This document shows positions 21,157-29,990 of a DNA stretch of 64,000 nt, piece by piece. The position numbers and the translations under genes were made by a program. Numbering within the stretch: the stretch's first letter is position 1; the number at the start of each line of letters is the position of its first letter. The notes under the pieces were generated by a model. That model saw nothing but the letters and a program-made list of their open reading frames with translations. It did no database searches and was not told the DNA's origin. Source of the DNA: Pycnococcus provasolii (lineage: Eukaryota > Chlorophyta > Pseudoscourfieldiophyceae > Pseudoscourfieldiales > Pycnococcaceae); NCBI GenBank assembly GCA_938743325.2, contig OW568898.1, forward strand, positions 310,189 through 374,188, written 5' to 3'.

Positions 21157-21379
21157 CACCACCCACGCCGAACAGGCGAAGGTGCTGCACGTGTAAGGTA
21201 AAACTGAAGGTAAAAGAAAAACCACAAAAGGTGGAAAAGAAACCGAAAACGAAAATGAAACCGATGAGGACACTGTCCGGCCAATGCCATGCATGGACCC
21301 AAAATTGCCACGAAGGCGTATAAACAAAAAGAAAAGAAAAGAAAAGATGAGAGAGCGTCAGGGTGATCAGTCCTGCGCA

Positions 21380-24300
21380 TTAGAATGCATCGCCATCGGC
21401 GTGTGCTGTGGTCTGCTTCATGCGTTTGGCTGACGGCTCATCGGCCGATGCCTGCGCTGAAGTCCTAATGAAATTTAGTACGCGGTAACCCCACGACTTA
21501 AGTACCTGCATGAGGTGTTGAATTCGTTGAAAAGACAAAGGTTTTGTGAGTGCATCAGATGGGTTATCGTCACCTGGAGTATGAAGGAGCTTGAAGACTC
21601 CAGCACGAGCGTGCTCGCGCGTAAAGAACAATCGCGTCCTGATATGCTTCATGGACGTGTTGTGAATCGGATTGGTCAAGATATTTCTGCACGTAGTTGA
21701 GTCGCTGAAGAGGAAAGTTTGCACGCTTAGTTGAAAAGCATGAAGAAACAACTGCTTCCAATAGAGAAGATGAGTGACTGCGGTCGCTCCGGCGACGGTC
21801 TCGGCCTCTCCACTGCTCAGAGTAGTATACGGCTGATGCTTGCAGTACCAATCCAAAAGACAATTGCCACATGTAACATACAATCCAGAAATACTTCGCC
21901 CAGTTATAGGACAGCTTGCGTGACTCGCATCAACCAGAACTGATAGGGCCAGTGGCTGATCGATAGCCTTATACTCCAGACCTTCTTCACATGTGTTGAC
22001 CAGGTAAGTAAGAATCCGAATCAACTGATTCCAATGCGTGGGATCAGGATTACTTAACGCCCGAGAAATAACAATCAGCGCAACGCTGATATCATGACGT
22101 GTGCATCTATTCACCCACAGAAGAGCTGAGAATAAAGAAAGGAAAGGCCTAGTCTTCATCTTGAGCTTTTCAGCCTCGGTCAGCTCAGACTTAACCTTAA
22201 TGACGAAATGAGATGACATAGGAGTATTAATTTCCGGGTTCTGCTCCAAATTGTAGGTGCGAGCCAAATCCATTATGTATGCCTTTTGGTTTAGCAGAAA
22301 TGATCCATCAGGTAGATAGTTAACCTTTATGTTGAACATTCGGGTGAGCTGCTCCTGCTGCGAGCCAATATCGAATCGCTTGCAGAGTGCATCCATGAAT
22401 CTGTCACGTTCTAAGTGATCGGAGTAGGCGATCTTTCCATCGTCCGTATGCACAAACAATGCAATGATGGGAACTCCATTCTTGTGAAGGAACCAGAGAC
22501 TGGTGTCGGCGGGTGACTGAGACATGCCATACCCTTCCAAGAAAGAGAAGAAGTCAACCATCCAGTTGTGCCCGCTCTGACGCAATCCGTAAAGAGACTT
22601 GACTAACAGCCATATCAATTCGTTTCCATTTTCATCGTAGCGCTCCAGACCATGTGGCGGCTTCATGTAAATCGTCTCAGTCAGGTAGCTATGAAGGTAA
22701 GCAGCGCGGACATCGAACTCGTCCATCTTCATTTCATACGTTACCACGATAAACATAAACATCCGCATGGTAGATACCTTCGGAGTAGATGCGTATGTCT
22801 CAAAGAAATCCACGCCAAAGATCTGAGTAAAACCTTGAGCCACCAATCGAGCCTTAGCTTTGAGAAGAAGTCCAGTGATTGGGTCGAACTTGATCTCAAA
22901 TATGACGCGACCTCTGATCGTATGTTGTCCAGCTGGAAGGTACACCCAGCGGTATACGCCGTTCCGTTCCATGTTACTGATCTCGGTGCCCATAGCCTCA
23001 AGGTACAGTGACTTGAGCGGACCAGGTTTCATAGCCATGAGCTCGCGGCTATTCGTCGGAACAAATATATTCTTGCGATTCTCCGATGTGAGAATTGGAT
23101 TCGTGTCTGCAGTCTGTGCCGTCATAAGTGCTGCGCTGCCCTTGACATCGAATTCATTTTTCTTCGCATCGTCGAATTCTCCATTCGAGAAAGCGATCTC
23201 GTAGACTTGCGTATTCGTATCGTATCCAACGATGAGTCCATCCCATCCGGGCCAGGCGTGCAGTTCAACCTTGCGGAACATGTTCTGCTCAGGCTTTGCG
23301 TGCTGCAGTACTTGATCCCATACCTCTGGATGATACTCGAGAAGTCCAATGAGATAAACGAAGGTGGTACCTTTGTTTGCGGTGTGTATCTCTGCAACTG
23401 AATTGATGAAATCGCCCTCTTGCCAGATGAACACATCTTTGACTCTGATGTCCTCTAAACGAGTGTTCCTGCGGATGACGGCAGGAGTAAGTCCGTCATG
23501 TGAGGATCTGCAGAGTCGGTAAACCGCGACATCCCATCGCGTCTTGCCGCATGACTTGCCATTTGGGTGACGGTATACCTCTTCTCCTGCTGGAATGCTG
23601 AAGAGGTATTCCCAGCGGTCAACGGTGACGGACTCCCAGTCCGGTATCACAAGGGTAATGCTGAGTGTCTTGTTTGCGTCGAATACGGCCTCACAATCTC
23701 GGATGTGCAGCTGAAGTTCGGTGACACTCGGAAATGGTGGATTGGCAAATATGGAATCATAGTTTTTGAGCCGATCTATGGATTCTGCGAATGGTGTGTC
23801 AGGATTGGAGCCGCGTGCAAGGCGTTGGTTGGCTCCATCCGTACGGTTGTAAGCTTCGTAGGTGTGGTCGCCAGTTATCCGCGTGATGCGCTTGTACACC
23901 CGGTCGTTGACCATCTGTTCGCTGTGACCGTGGATGCCCAATGCGCCGAGGTCGGGTTCGCCACCACCCTCAATTGGCGATGCACCACCCTCAGTTGGCG
24001 GTGCTTGATTGAGCGCGTCATGGATGAACTTGTCGACCTCGTCCAAACCATCTCCTCCACCACCCTCGACAGGCGCAGCCGTGCCAGAAACGGTGTGGCT
24101 GTCGACGCCCGAGATGGTGTTGTCGGAACTCGTGGCGAGTTCGACGGAGAGAAGGCGATGTCCGCGGATGTATACTGTATCTGTTACGGGATCGTAGACG
24201 TATGCGCTGTGCGCGTCTTTGAAACCTAGATAGATGTACTGCTTCCCATGCGGCTGCATTGCGTTGCGGAGCTGCTTGGGTATGTACACGTAGATGAGGC

Positions 24301-25456
24301 TGCCGATAATGCGGAGCGCAGAGAGATCGTCGGCAGACCGAAAGAGTTCGATGGATGGAATTTTATCGGTAGCACCGTGCGTCATGTTGTTGTAGATGAT
24401 CGCGACGGTCTTGAGGACGATGGGCCAGTATTTGCGCGGCACGTGCGGTGCTGCGAATAATATGGCCATGACATGCGTCCAGAGAGTATCAATGATTCGC
24501 TCGTGCCTGCCGCCCGCCTTCTTGTCGTACGGCGGCGTAGTGCTGGTATGAATGTTGTTGGCGAGAGCAGTTTTCTTCATTTCGCCTTCATTCAGGACTT
24601 TTTCGCTGTCAGCGCGCAATTCTTTGATTTCGATGCCCTTGCTGCGCATGAATGCGACGTACTGCAGAAGTGCGTTTGCAGAATCGCTCTTCTTCCGCAA
24701 TGCGTACGGCACAGTATGACGGGTCTTGTCGTCCGTGAAGTGAATGAAGTACTTGTCGCCTCGATATGATGGTGTCGGAACATCGGTCTTGATGTCCGTG
24801 TGAACGAGTGCGCCGCCGACGCGGTCCGTTCGTTCTGATTGACGATGTTTGGGGATGTCGTGTGCTTTCCCTTCAACGCAGCCTCGACAGAGGTGCGTGA
24901 GTTTCTTGGTGGCGGTGTCTGCTGATGTCTTATGTTCGCCGAATTTTGCTCCGGCCGCAATGCTAGCCTTGATTTTCGTTTCGTTGAAATGAGCGAGTCG
25001 CAGATGCAGCAGACGTAGTCCCTCTAGCGCATGGATAGCGTATGCAGCTGCTGGGGATTGATGGAATGTGGTGTCGATCGTCATGTCGAAGTCGAGTGGC
25101 GGTGCCACCTCGACGCAGAAGAAGTTGTCGACGATCTTGATGGGGTACATGTTTCCTCTGTTGTCGTAGAGCTCGAGTCTGCTGAGCGAGACGTCCCAGC
25201 CGTTGGCCGCGAGCTGCACGAGCGACAGAAGATTTCGTGAGATGTTTGTGCAAGTTATCACCTGCTTGAGGTCGATTCGCGCTCGTAATCCTTCGAGCGA
25301 ATTGAGCGCGATGCTGAGCCTCTGTATAATTCTGCCCCTGAAATTTCCCATGAGTGTTTCGATCTGGACGTCGCTGCCCGACGTGCCTCCAATAAAGTAG
25401 AGGACGTGATTCGTAGCGGCGCTGTCCAGTATTAGATATCCGTCAGTGGACATCAT
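21380..25456 (-). CDS. Copia pol polyprotein
   Basis: 1358 residues. Domain order: aspartic protease (ILDSAATNHV near the N-terminus), integrase with zinc-binding HLRLAH...CRGC and the DDE core opening VHTDIKTD, reverse transcriptase (FEIKFDP, KARLVAQGFTQ, KSLYGLRQSGHNW, TDDGKIAY) and RNase H (LVDASHAS, SSGEAETVAGA, HTPGDDNPSDALTKP). RNase H after the reverse transcriptase and integrase before it define Ty1/copia. Its start overlaps the end of gag by a few bases (ATGA). Fossil-class element, looks whole. Confidence 0.93.
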   Translation of the reverse strand: MMSTDGYLILDSAATNHVLYFIGGTSGSDVQIETLMGNFRGRIIQRLSIALNSLEGLRARIDLKQVITCTNISRNLLSLVQLAANGWDVSLSRLELYDNRGNMYPIKIVDNFFCVEVAPPLDFDMTIDTTFHQSPAAAYAIHALEGLRLLHLRLAHFNETKIKASIAAGAKFGEHKTSADTATKKLTHLCRGCVEGKAHDIPKHRQSERTDRVGGALVHTDIKTDVPTPSYRGDKYFIHFTDDKTRHTVPYALRKKSDSANALLQYVAFMRSKGIEIKELRADSEKVLNEGEMKKTALANNIHTSTTPPYDKKAGGRHERIIDTLWTHVMAILFAAPHVPRKYWPIVLKTVAIIYNNMTHGATDKIPSIELFRSADDLSALRIIGSLIYVYIPKQLRNAMQPHGKQYIYLGFKDAHSAYVYDPVTDTVYIRGHRLLSVELATSSDNTISGVDSHTVSGTAAPVEGGGGDGLDEVDKFIHDALNQAPPTEGGASPIEGGGEPDLGALGIHGHSEQMVNDRVYKRITRITGDHTYEAYNRTDGANQRLARGSNPDTPFAESIDRLKNYDSIFANPPFPSVTELQLHIRDCEAVFDANKTLSITLVIPDWESVTVDRWEYLFSIPAGEEVYRHPNGKSCGKTRWDVAVYRLCRSSHDGLTPAVIRRNTRLEDIRVKDVFIWQEGDFINSVAEIHTANKGTTFVYLIGLLEYHPEVWDQVLQHAKPEQNMFRKVELHAWPGWDGLIVGYDTNTQVYEIAFSNGEFDDAKKNEFDVKGSAALMTAQTADTNPILTSENRKNIFVPTNSRELMAMKPGPLKSLYLEAMGTEISNMERNGVYRWVYLPAGQHTIRGRVIFEIKFDPITGLLLKAKARLVAQGFTQIFGVDFFETYASTPKVSTMRMFMFIVVTYEMKMDEFDVRAAYLHSYLTETIYMKPPHGLERYDENGNELIWLLVKSLYGLRQSGHNWMVDFFSFLEGYGMSQSPADTSLWFLHKNGVPIIALFVHTDDGKIAYSDHLERDRFMDALCKRFDIGSQQEQLTRMFNIKVNYLPDGSFLLNQKAYIMDLARTYNLEQNPEINTPMSSHFVIKVKSELTEAEKLKMKTRPFLSLFSALLWVNRCTRHDISVALIVISRALSNPDPTHWNQLIRILTYLVNTCEEGLEYKAIDQPLALSVLVDASHASCPITGRSISGLYVTCGNCLLDWYCKHQPYTTLSSGEAETVAGATAVTHLLYWKQLFLHAFQLSVQTFLFSDSTTCRNILTNPIHNTSMKHIRTRLFFTREHARAGVFKLLHTPGDDNPSDALTKPLSFQRIQHLMQVLKSWGYRVLNFIRTSAQASADEPSAKRMKQTTAHADGDAF

Positions 25457-26607
25457 TTCTGATCCTCCAGTTTATCCGTTAGAAAAGCAACTTGCTTCTT
25501 CAGTATCGATGTCGGATTTCCGTCTTTCGGGGGATTTGGACACTTGTTGGCGTAATGCCCAAGCTGCCCACATTTGAAGCATTCAACGTCCTTGATGTCG
25601 ATCTGTCCATACTGGGTGTATCCGCGGCCGTATCCTCGTCCGCGGCCTCCCGCTGCACCACGGCCTCCGCGTCCGCGTCCTCCTCCAGGGCGTGGGTTGG
25701 GGCAGGTGCTGGTGGTATGTTCGATCGTGATTTGCCCACAGTTGTTGCACAGCTGTGGACGCTTGAGTTGAGGAAGCCCTTCATTCGTAGCGAGCGCTGT
25801 CGCGTTTTTCGTGAGGGTCTTCTGCACCTCGGCGGCGACAGCAGTTGCCAAAGCGGCATGAGGCGAGATCTTCGGCTTTGGTGTGCGATTTTCCTCCTGC
25901 TGCGCCTTGCGCTTTCCTCCTTTCATCTTCTGCTCGTGCTCGGCGCGATCTGTCGCATAGTGGTTCTGGACTGCCTGCTTAAGCTCGAGATACGTCGGCA
26001 TGACCATCCCAGGTATCTTCATGGAGTCCAAAATACTGCGGTATTTGTCGGTATTCACCGTCCGCATGAGCAAGGCGATCTTCATGTTGTCCGGTGTGCC
26101 TGGGAAAAACTCGGTCAAAATACGCTCCAGCGACTGCAGGTTCGGAGCGGGATCTTGGTGCATAGTGGTTTCGATGTTCAGTAGCTCCGTCAGCGCTGAT
26201 ATGGTGTTCGCGAGGTTAGGAGCTCCGTGAAGTTTCCAAAGACGGTGAAGGAGTAGTATGCCGTTTTTCTTCTCGTTCTCGTACGCGTCGTTTGCAGCCT
26301 GAGACAGCGTTGCCTTCACTGCTGTATAGATATAACGTCGGTCGGGAACGGAGTAGTACTGCACCCAGGTTTCTTCGTCGATCTCTTCAAGGTTCTCAAG
26401 TTTGATGTCTCTCTCGATGTTGTAGAAGCCAACTTCCTCTAGCTGCTCCACAACCGCCTTGAACCAGCGACGGTACTGTTTCTGCTGCCCGTCGTATTTC
26501 TTTTTGTCCAAAGCGTTTAGTATGGCGTCCGTAGTGCTGTTGCGGGATTTCTCTCGCTTCAGGTGCGTCATACCGTCAGTAAGGCCCTCAGCGGCCATAG
26601 GGTCCAT
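25453..26607 (-). CDS. Copia gag protein
   Basis: About 384 residues from the first ATG of the frame. A helical capsid-like region with copia Gag features (LLHRLWKLHG, NIETTMHQDP) is followed by basic, Gly/Arg-rich stretches and a CCHC zinc knuckle CFKCGQLGHYANKC. An earlier Cys cluster CNNCGQITIEHTTSTC resembles a second, variant knuckle. It forms the virus-like particle of the element. Confidence 0.9.
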   Translation of the reverse strand: MDPMAAEGLTDGMTHLKREKSRNSTTDAILNALDKKKYDGQQKQYRRWFKAVVEQLEEVGFYNIERDIKLENLEEIDEETWVQYYSVPDRRYIYTAVKATLSQAANDAYENEKKNGILLLHRLWKLHGAPNLANTISALTELLNIETTMHQDPAPNLQSLERILTEFFPGTPDNMKIALLMRTVNTDKYRSILDSMKIPGMVMPTYLELKQAVQNHYATDRAEHEQKMKGGKRKAQQEENRTPKPKISPHAALATAVAAEVQKTLTKNATALATNEGLPQLKRPQLCNNCGQITIEHTTSTCPNPRPGGGRGRGGRGAAGGRGRGYGRGYTQYGQIDIKDVECFKCGQLGHYANKCPNPPKDGNPTSILKKQVAFLTDKLEDQK

Positions 26608-26790
26608 GATTTGCAGCCGTGTGGTGTTGTCCAAGAGATTTCACTTCGAGATTTCCAAAGATGCTGTAGATCTAGAGATCTGTGTTTCGAGGATCAGGAG
26701 ATTTACGTTTCGAGATTTTCGGTTCGTTGGTTCTCGGTAAAGAAAAATAGTCCAAGTATAACCTTCGTGCGGTCCTTAGACACAAGCTTG

Positions 26791-27006
26791 TGTGGCAGGT
26801 GGCGCCTTGAGTTGCCGCGGTACGCTCTGCCGCGCGTACACTTACGAAGGAGTACTTAAGGTAAACCGGAAAAAGGTGAGAGTTACACGTAAAGGGAAAC
26901 AAAGACAACCGTTCCTAAGGCGGCTATCCCCGGGGACTTCCCCGGGGGTCTTAGGGGTCAAGAGCCTCGTTCGGCGTTAACCACCTGAATTAGGGGTTAA
27001 GCCACA
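26791..27006 (-). repeat. Copia LTR (5' LTR for the minus-strand element)
   Basis: 216 bp, identical by eye to 20941-21156; followed outside by the target duplication ATAAA at 27007-27011. Confidence 0.92.
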
Positions 27007-27207
27007 ATAAAGCAGGTGAGCTCCGCAGCCCTTTGGGAGCTCTATACTTTCCTTTCCTTCGGTCACGGAGGGCTCGAAGAAGCTTGAGAAGGCGGTAGTC
27101 TCAAAGCCTTGTTCGCCGAGCAACGACCACACGGAGGTGGGAGCTACGGTCGAGGGCTTAGGTGGGCTAGAGGCCAACGTAGTGGCACTCTTGGACGCCA
27201 TAATAAA

Positions 27208-27527
27208 GTGTATTAAAAGAAATATGAACCCAATATTCCCTCTCCCTCTTCCCTCGAGCCGAACCGCAGTGAGTCACCGCGCTAAGAGGCGGCCGTGCCT
27301 CAAGGGGTATCCCCCCCTGCTGTGCGTGCTCTGTGTTCCCCTGTCGTGTTCCCTTAGAGTGTTGTTCCGGTGTCCCCTCCCGTAGGTGTCGTCCATTCGT
27401 CGTGCCGCTGGCAACCCTAGAAAGGCCAACCACGCAGCATTAGAACCCTGTTCCCGGCTGCTGCGAAAACGGCGGTTTATGCGCGTCTCGCGCGCTCGCC
27501 ACTCCAAACCCTGCTCCGCTCTATTCT
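27208..27527 (-). repeat. DIRS split repeat A1 (outer terminal copy)
   Basis: 320-bp direct copy of 16989-17308 at the 5' end of the minus-strand DIRS element, directly before its gag-like frame. Confidence 0.87.
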
Positions 27528-27545
27528 AGGGCACCACGCCATTGC

Positions 27546-27675
27546 AAGGGCCGAATCACGCGACATTTCACCATTTTATTCGGCCTTAACCTTAAGTGGC
27601 CGACCGTAATTACCCTTACCCTTACGTGTGTGTATACAGCTGTAACCGACTTGACTTCAGAGGACACAGGGAGGC
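27546..27675. repeat. Diverged direct repeat, copy 1
   Basis: Shares AGGGCCGAATC, CGACATTTCACC, GCCTTAA, TGGCCGACC and GACTTCAGAGGACA in the same order with 28071-28172. It could be one terminal repeat of a small non-autonomous element (TRIM-like) or an old dispersed repeat. Confidence 0.55.
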
Positions 27676-27689
27676 TCTGGGTTTGTGAT

Positions 27690-27830
27690 CTTGTAGAAAT
27701 TACACTCGGGCGAGAACGGCGCAGCCGGGCGAGTCTTGTAGAGCTTACACTCGGGCGAGAACGGCGCAGCCGGGCGAGTCTTGTAGAGCTTACACTCGTG
27801 TCTTGAACGGCTCAAGCATCCGGGCGAGTT
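27690..27830. repeat. 45-bp tandem repeat, about 3 copies
   Basis: Units start at 27690, 27735 and 27780 (CTTGTAGA...TTACACTCG); the third is degenerate. No protein role is evident. Confidence 0.75.
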
Positions 27831-28070
27831 TTGTTGGATTACGTATATTCGAGACACACTCAGATACACTCGTGCATCAGTAGTACTGGGTGCCCCGTGT
27901 GTATCTAAGCGAGGTCTCTCGAGCTTGCTTTAGCGGCCAATATTATTGTTAGCAGCAGCAGTGCGAACACCTTAAGCAGTCTTAAGGTGTTGCCTTGCCT
28001 TCTTAAGGCCGCTCAGTCTCGCAGTTATAACTCCCTCCTCAGTTGGCCAATCTAGGCGTATCTATCTTTT

Positions 28071-28172
28071 CAGGGCCGAATCCCTCGACATTTCACCGAA
28101 TATTCAGCCTTAAGGTACGTGGCCGACCTTACAGAACCTTAGGTGTAAGACTTCAGAGGACAGAGGTTGGCT
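28071..28172. repeat. Diverged direct repeat, copy 2
   Basis: Partner of 27546-27675, same orientation, about 400 bases away; copy 2 is shorter because of small gaps. Confidence 0.55.
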
Positions 28173-28298
28173 CTTACTGTATTAGCAAACCGCTCTCTCA
28201 TTTCATCGGAGTCATCAGCAGCTCTCTCTCTCTCTAGTTCAGTATATTTCTTATTTCTTATTTCTTATTTCTTATAGGATAGGATTTCTCGTTGGATA

Positions 28299-29990
28299 AT
28301 GTCGACGAGCCACATAGCTTCTTCAGAACCAGCACCAGGAGGAGGGTACGAACAACGTGGTCACCAGGGAGGAGCAGGAGCAGGAATAGCAGCTGGTCAA
28401 AGCTCGTCGTCGTCAGCGGCGTCGGCGGCGTCGTCAGCCTCCGGTGCTGGGAATGCTGGTGCAGCTCGTTCTCCACGTCCGCCTTTGATCAGATACGGCT
28501 TCGCGAAAAAAGATAAAAAAGGGGAAGATCGCTTCGTGACGTGCAGCTTCAACTCATCCAGATTTGGCCTGCCGCCATCAAGTAGTAGCGCAGCTGGCGC
28601 CTCCGCTCACCAAAACGAACACGACCTGCGCGCGTTCTGCGTGTTTGACGGACACAACGGACCCGACTGCGCGGTGTTCTTAGCCAACAACTTCGAGAGC
28701 GCACTCGGCGCCGCGCTGAGGGCGGCCGTCGCAAGCGTGAACGCAAACTCAAAGGCGCGCACAGACGACACCGACAGGAGAAGTGAGCTCATCGAGCTCG
28801 CTCTCACGCGCACTTTCCTCGACCTCGACGGTGTGTACTGCAACTCACACGCCAAAGGGGGATCCACGGCAACCGTCGTGCTGATGGACGGCTGGCGCGT
28901 GTACACCGCCAACGTCGGCGACAGTCTCGCATGTCTCGACGTGGGCGTGAACGCGGTCACGCAACTCACGTACAACTTTCGCGTCGACATAAGTCGAAAC
29001 GAGCAGCTGCGCCTCGTCAAGGCGGGTGCGACGCTTGCGCGGCTGCAGAACAGGGACGGCGACCCCGTCGGCCCTCTGCGCGTCTGGCCAGGAGGGCTCT
29101 GCCTGAGCCGCGCCATCGGCGACAAGGATGTCGGGCTCGCCATTTTGTCCAAGCCGCACGTCGGCATGGTCGACCTGATGCAGCTCAACGACGGCGCGGC
29201 GCTCAAGCGCGGCTGCCGCGTCGTGCTCGGCTCTGACGGCCACTGGGAAACGCAGGGGTACCTTGGCACGGCGACGAAGAGCCGCGGCTTTCCGGCGCAG
29301 GCGGCGGCTGACCGATTAGTCGCGCAGAACATCCAGACGTACGGCATTCAGGACGACATCACGCTGTGCGTCGTGGACATGCTCCCGCCCGAGAGTCGCT
29401 TGGACGCTCCGCTGCTGACGATGAAGAAGTCGAGCTCGACGGGCTGCGTGTCGGGACTCTTCGGGTGGGGGCGCGGCGGGCGCGTGACGGCGGTGAACAG
29501 AGTCAACGAGATATCCGAGACGCCGGACATGTTCTTGAACTTGTGCCCGAGGTCCGACGTCAGCAGCGCGCTTGGCGCGCCGTCGCCTTTCACGCTCGAG
29601 ATGGAAAGCGAAGACGCGGCGTTCATCCGGCGCACGAATCGCAATTCGTCGCACTTGTCGCTCGAGGACCTCGAGGAGTCCGGGAGCGAGCGGCCGTCGA
29701 GGAGGGAGACGCCGACGATGTCTCCCGTCGCTTCGTTCCATTCGCTGAGTTCTGCCGCCAGTGACGACCACAAGCAAGCGCCTCTCGCGTCTCCCGAGAC
29801 GTTGCAGCCGACGTACTTCGTGACGGCTGGCGAACCCGACCCTTCGCTGCCTCCGAGCCACGAGGGCACGCACCACCTTGGCGGCGTGAACTTGTACCTG
29901 GAGGCGAGGAGAAGCATGGAGCTGGGCATTCGTCCGAAGGTTTTGAACCACGATCACTCTGTGCCGCCCGGCGCGTCGTTGGTGGAATAA
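28299..29990 (+). CDS. PP2C-family Ser/Thr phosphatase
   Basis: 563 residues from ATG. A Gly/Ser/Ala-rich leader (1-60) precedes a PP2C (PPM) catalytic domain of about 75-370. Visible motifs: VFDGHNG (metal-binding Asp at 117), GSTATVVLM, TANVGDS, LCLSRAIGDKD, VLGSDGHWE and GIQDDITLCVVD. These supply the Asp residues that hold the two Mn2+/Mg2+ ions, so activity is likely. SDGHWE in place of the common SDGLWD is a small oddity. The C-terminal ~190 residues are Ser/Pro/Glu-rich and disordered, with a Gly/Arg patch (FGWGRGGR), and may be regulatory. PP2C enzymes reverse stress and hormone kinase signalling; the substrate cannot be read. TGTAA occurs at 30083. Confidence 0.9.
   Translation: MSTSHIASSEPAPGGGYEQRGHQGGAGAGIAAGQSSSSSAASAASSASGAGNAGAARSPRPPLIRYGFAKKDKKGEDRFVTCSFNSSRFGLPPSSSSAAGASAHQNEHDLRAFCVFDGHNGPDCAVFLANNFESALGAALRAAVASVNANSKARTDDTDRRSELIELALTRTFLDLDGVYCNSHAKGGSTATVVLMDGWRVYTANVGDSLACLDVGVNAVTQLTYNFRVDISRNEQLRLVKAGATLARLQNRDGDPVGPLRVWPGGLCLSRAIGDKDVGLAILSKPHVGMVDLMQLNDGAALKRGCRVVLGSDGHWETQGYLGTATKSRGFPAQAAADRLVAQNIQTYGIQDDITLCVVDMLPPESRLDAPLLTMKKSSSTGCVSGLFGWGRGGRVTAVNRVNEISETPDMFLNLCPRSDVSSALGAPSPFTLEMESEDAAFIRRTNRNSSHLSLEDLEESGSERPSRRETPTMSPVASFHSLSSAASDDHKQAPLASPETLQPTYFVTAGEPDPSLPPSHEGTHHLGGVNLYLEARRSMELGIRPKVLNHDHSVPPGASLVE

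Larger units (their letters stand above)
20941..27006 (-). mobile_element. Ty1/copia LTR retrotransposon, whole-looking, nested in the DIRS element
   Basis: 6066 bp on the minus strand, bounded by two 216-bp LTRs that look identical and by the 5-bp duplication ATAAA. Inside are gag (minus, 26607-25453) and pol (25456-21380) in the copia order protease, integrase, reverse transcriptase, RNase H. The LTRs begin and end with the inverted pair TGTGGC/GCCACA. It looks whole, and the matching LTRs point to very recent insertion. It lies inside the gag-like part of the DIRS element, so it is the younger of the two. Confidence 0.93.
16847..27527 (-). mobile_element. DIRS-order tyrosine-recombinase retrotransposon with split direct repeats, carrying a nested copia
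   Basis: On the minus strand the order is repeat A1, a gag-like region, reverse transcriptase with RNase H and an adenine-methyltransferase-like domain, tyrosine recombinase, then repeats B1, A2, B2. This A1-ORFs-B1-A2-B2 layout is the split direct repeat scheme of PAT-like/Ngaro-like members of the DIRS order, which integrate through a circular intermediate and make no target duplication. Known green-algal relatives are the TOC and kangaroo elements. The 320-bp A copies and the 128-bp B copies look identical by eye, so the element is young. It is broken: besides the copia insertion it seems interrupted about once. Without the copia it would be about 4.6 kb. Confidence 0.85.
27528..28298. other. 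Spacer with repeats, upstream of the PP2C gene
   Basis: No gene supported. The stretch is AT-richer than its surroundings, contains a diverged direct-repeat pair (27546-27675 and 28071-28172), a 45-bp tandem repeat, and just before the PP2C start a TTTCTTA microsatellite-like run (28246-28275). Confidence 0.6.
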
